Source of the DNA: Fibrobacter succinogenes
GTDB lineage: Bacteria; Fibrobacterota; Fibrobacteria; Fibrobacterales; CADBQJ01
Direction: 5' to 3'
Length of the DNA: 10,640 nucleotides
Assembly (NCBI GenBank): GCA_902796785.1
Contig: CADBQJ010000145.1
Coordinates: 1-10,640 of the forward strand
Part shown: positions 9,614 to 10,640 of the stretch, piece after piece
Layout: the number at the start of each line of letters is the position of its first letter
Numbering within the stretch: position 1 is the stretch's first letter
Program-made: the position numbers and the translations under genes
The notes under the pieces: model-generated
What the model saw: the letters and a program-made list of their open reading frames with translations, nothing else
What the model was told of the DNA's origin: nothing
The model's database searches: none

Positions 9614-9630
9614 GCATTCGGGCCGCATTC
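9614..9630 (+). repeat. GCATTC direct repeat, 11-bp period
   Basis: Two copies of GCATTC (9614-9619 and 9625-9630) are 11 bp apart, about one helical turn, and end 4 bp before the TAACTTTG box. This is the layout of an activator half-site pair just upstream of a promoter. With only two 6-base copies it could be chance. Confidence 0.25.
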
Positions 9631-9634
9631 TTTC

Positions 9635-9642
9635 TAACTTTG
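9635..9642 (+). promoter_or_regulatory. Candidate promoter box for the aldolase-like gene
   Basis: TAACTTTG is an exact match to the Bacteroidota-type -7 consensus TAnnTTTG and ends 25 nt before the ATG, leaving room for a short leader with an AGAGGA ribosome-binding site (9658-9663). A canonical -33 TTG is not seen at the expected 19-21 bp upstream. The rightward gene has no upstream neighbour in its direction, so a promoter here is required. Confidence 0.5.
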
Positions 9643-9667
9643 AGCCCCAACCCAACCAGAGGAAACC

Positions 9668-10630
9668 ATGTTCCGTCCCGAAATCAAAGTTCTCGACTGC
9701 ACCATCCGCGACGGCGGGCTGGTGAACAAGCACAAGTTCAGCCACGAGTTTGTGCGCAAGGTCTACAAGGCCTTGGCCGAGGCGGGGGTGGACTATATGG
9801 AAATCGGCTACAAGAACAGCGACAAGCTGTTCAGCCGCTCCGAATACGGTCCCTGGAAGTTCTGCGACGACGAGGACATCCGCAAGGTCCGCGAGGGGAT
9901 CGAAAACGGCCCCAAGGTCGCCGTCATGGTCGACATCGGCCGCGCCGACCTCGACGCCATCAAGGACCGCGACGAATCGCCGTTCGAAATGGTGCGCGTG
10001 GCCGCCTACGTCAAGGACATCGACAAGGCCATCGCCCACGTCAACCGCTTCAACGCGCAGGGCTACGAGACCACGGTCAACATCATGGCCTCCAGCCGCG
10101 ACCGCGGCCCCGAGCTCGACGAGGCGCTCGCCCAGATCCAGGCCGAGTCCAAGGCCGACGTCGTCTACCTGGTCGACAGCTTCGGCCACTACTATCAGGA
10201 GCAGGTGGACGCGATGATGGTCCGCTACAAGGACAAGATCGTCGGCCGCGAAATCGGCTTCCACGGCCACAACAACATGCAGCTCGCCTTCGGCAACACC
10301 ATCGAGGCGATCATGCGCGGCGCCAACTTCGTCGACGGCACGCTCTTCGGCATCGGCCGCGGCGCGGGCAACTGCACCACGGAACTGCTGCTGAGCTTCC
10401 TGAAGAACCCCAAGTACGACATCCGCCCGGTGCTCGACGTCGTCTCGACCGAAATGGTCCCGATGATGAAGAAGGGCGAGATCGAATGGGGCTACATCAT
10501 CCCGCTGATGATCTCCGGCGCCTTCAACGTCCACCCCAAGGACGCCATCGCCTGGCGCGCCAACGACAACCCCGAGCGCGACAACTACCGCGCCTTCTGG
10601 GAAAAGACCGTCGGGACGGGGCTGGATTAG
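9668..10630 (+). CDS. DRE-TIM aldolase / HMG-CoA-lyase-like enzyme, substrate unknown
   Basis: A 320-residue metal-dependent TIM-barrel enzyme related to 4-hydroxy-2-oxovalerate aldolase and HMG-CoA lyase, which make or break C-C bonds next to a keto or thioester group. The first strand has LDCTIRDGG (9-17), with Arg14 and the metal ligand Asp15. Later strands give VYLVDSFG (166-173) and GFHGHNNMQLA (197-207), with metal ligands His199 and His201. GIGRGAGNCTTE (228-239) holds the family Asn near the metal (Asn235). The barrel looks complete, while the extra C-terminal domain found in several homologues is absent or reduced to the last 60 or so residues. The start is supported by AGAGGA 4 nt before the ATG. 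It is transcribed away from ackA and stands alone here; its downstream neighbour is outside the window. Genes of this family are often given specific aldolase names without biochemical proof, so I name only the superfamily. The last 10 bases of the window are non-coding. Confidence 0.88.
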   Translation: MFRPEIKVLDCTIRDGGLVNKHKFSHEFVRKVYKALAEAGVDYMEIGYKNSDKLFSRSEYGPWKFCDDEDIRKVREGIENGPKVAVMVDIGRADLDAIKDRDESPFEMVRVAAYVKDIDKAIAHVNRFNAQGYETTVNIMASSRDRGPELDEALAQIQAESKADVVYLVDSFGHYYQEQVDAMMVRYKDKIVGREIGFHGHNNMQLAFGNTIEAIMRGANFVDGTLFGIGRGAGNCTTELLLSFLKNPKYDIRPVLDVVSTEMVPMMKKGEIEWGYIIPLMISGAFNVHPKDAIAWRANDNPERDNYRAFWEKTVGTGLD

Positions 10631-10640
10631 TGATTAGGTC

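Larger units (their letters stand above)
9558..9667. promoter_or_regulatory. Divergent intergenic control region between ackA and the aldolase-like gene
   Basis: These 110 bp must hold the promoters of both the leftward ackA-pta operon and the rightward gene. Seen in it are TAACTTTG at 9635-9642 for the rightward gene, TAGATTAT on the minus strand (9570-9563) right against the ackA start, a nested inverted repeat at 9580-9605 and a GCATTC direct repeat at 9614-9630. No coding region fits here. Confidence 0.7.

Noticed and set aside
9558..9650. A 31-codon N-terminal extension of acetate kinase starting at 9650
   Set aside because: The family starts at the [10 protein letters not shown] strand; the extension would cover the divergent promoter region and has no conserved character.
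9554..10534. A 326-codon minus-strand frame opposite the aldolase-like gene
   Set aside because: Asp/Val/Leu-rich shadow; the plus strand has the DRE-TIM motifs and a good ribosome-binding site.

Overview
The window is a GC-rich bacterial chromosomal segment, densely packed, with six protein-coding genes. Nothing in it points to a phage, an IS element, a CRISPR array or an RNA gene. The gene content suggests an anaerobic fermenter: acetate kinase and phosphotransacetylase sit next to a giant, oxygen-sensitive-type CoA-dehydratase activase fusion. The phylum cannot be fixed from this window. Two AT-rich boxes of the form TAnCTTT(G/A) upstream of genes resemble the Bacteroidota/FCB-type -7 element. 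That hints at an FCB-like lineage, but the -33 partner is not evident, so the assignment is weak.

Layout, left to right. Positions 1-1088 (minus) hold a 3'-truncated asparaginyl-tRNA synthetase gene that runs off the window edge. Positions 1099-2328 (minus) encode a membrane-anchored HExxH metallopeptidase-like protein with an acidic Pro/Glu tail. Positions 2345-6745 (minus) encode a 1466-residue protein carrying two complete 2-hydroxyacyl-CoA-dehydratase-activase (BadF/BcrA/HgdC) heads, a Cys cluster and two dehydratase-like halves. These three genes are spaced by 16 and 10 bp and look like one transcription unit, read leftwards from a promoter near 6774-6781.

Positions 6860-8344 (pta) and 8349-9557 (ackA) form a second leftward operon with a 4-bp gap, closed by a strong intrinsic terminator at 6794-6826. 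A 110-bp divergent intergenic region (9558-9667) follows. It holds inverted and direct repeats and a candidate promoter for the rightward gene at 9668-10630, a DRE-TIM aldolase/HMG-CoA-lyase-like enzyme of unknown substrate.

AckA and Pta interconvert acetyl-CoA, acetyl phosphate and acetate and make ATP. The neighbouring activase fusion is of the type that couples ATP hydrolysis to very low-potential electron transfer. It has no separate dehydratase subunit genes beside it, so it may be self-contained on one polypeptide. Its substrate and partners are unknown, and it is the most interesting object in the window.
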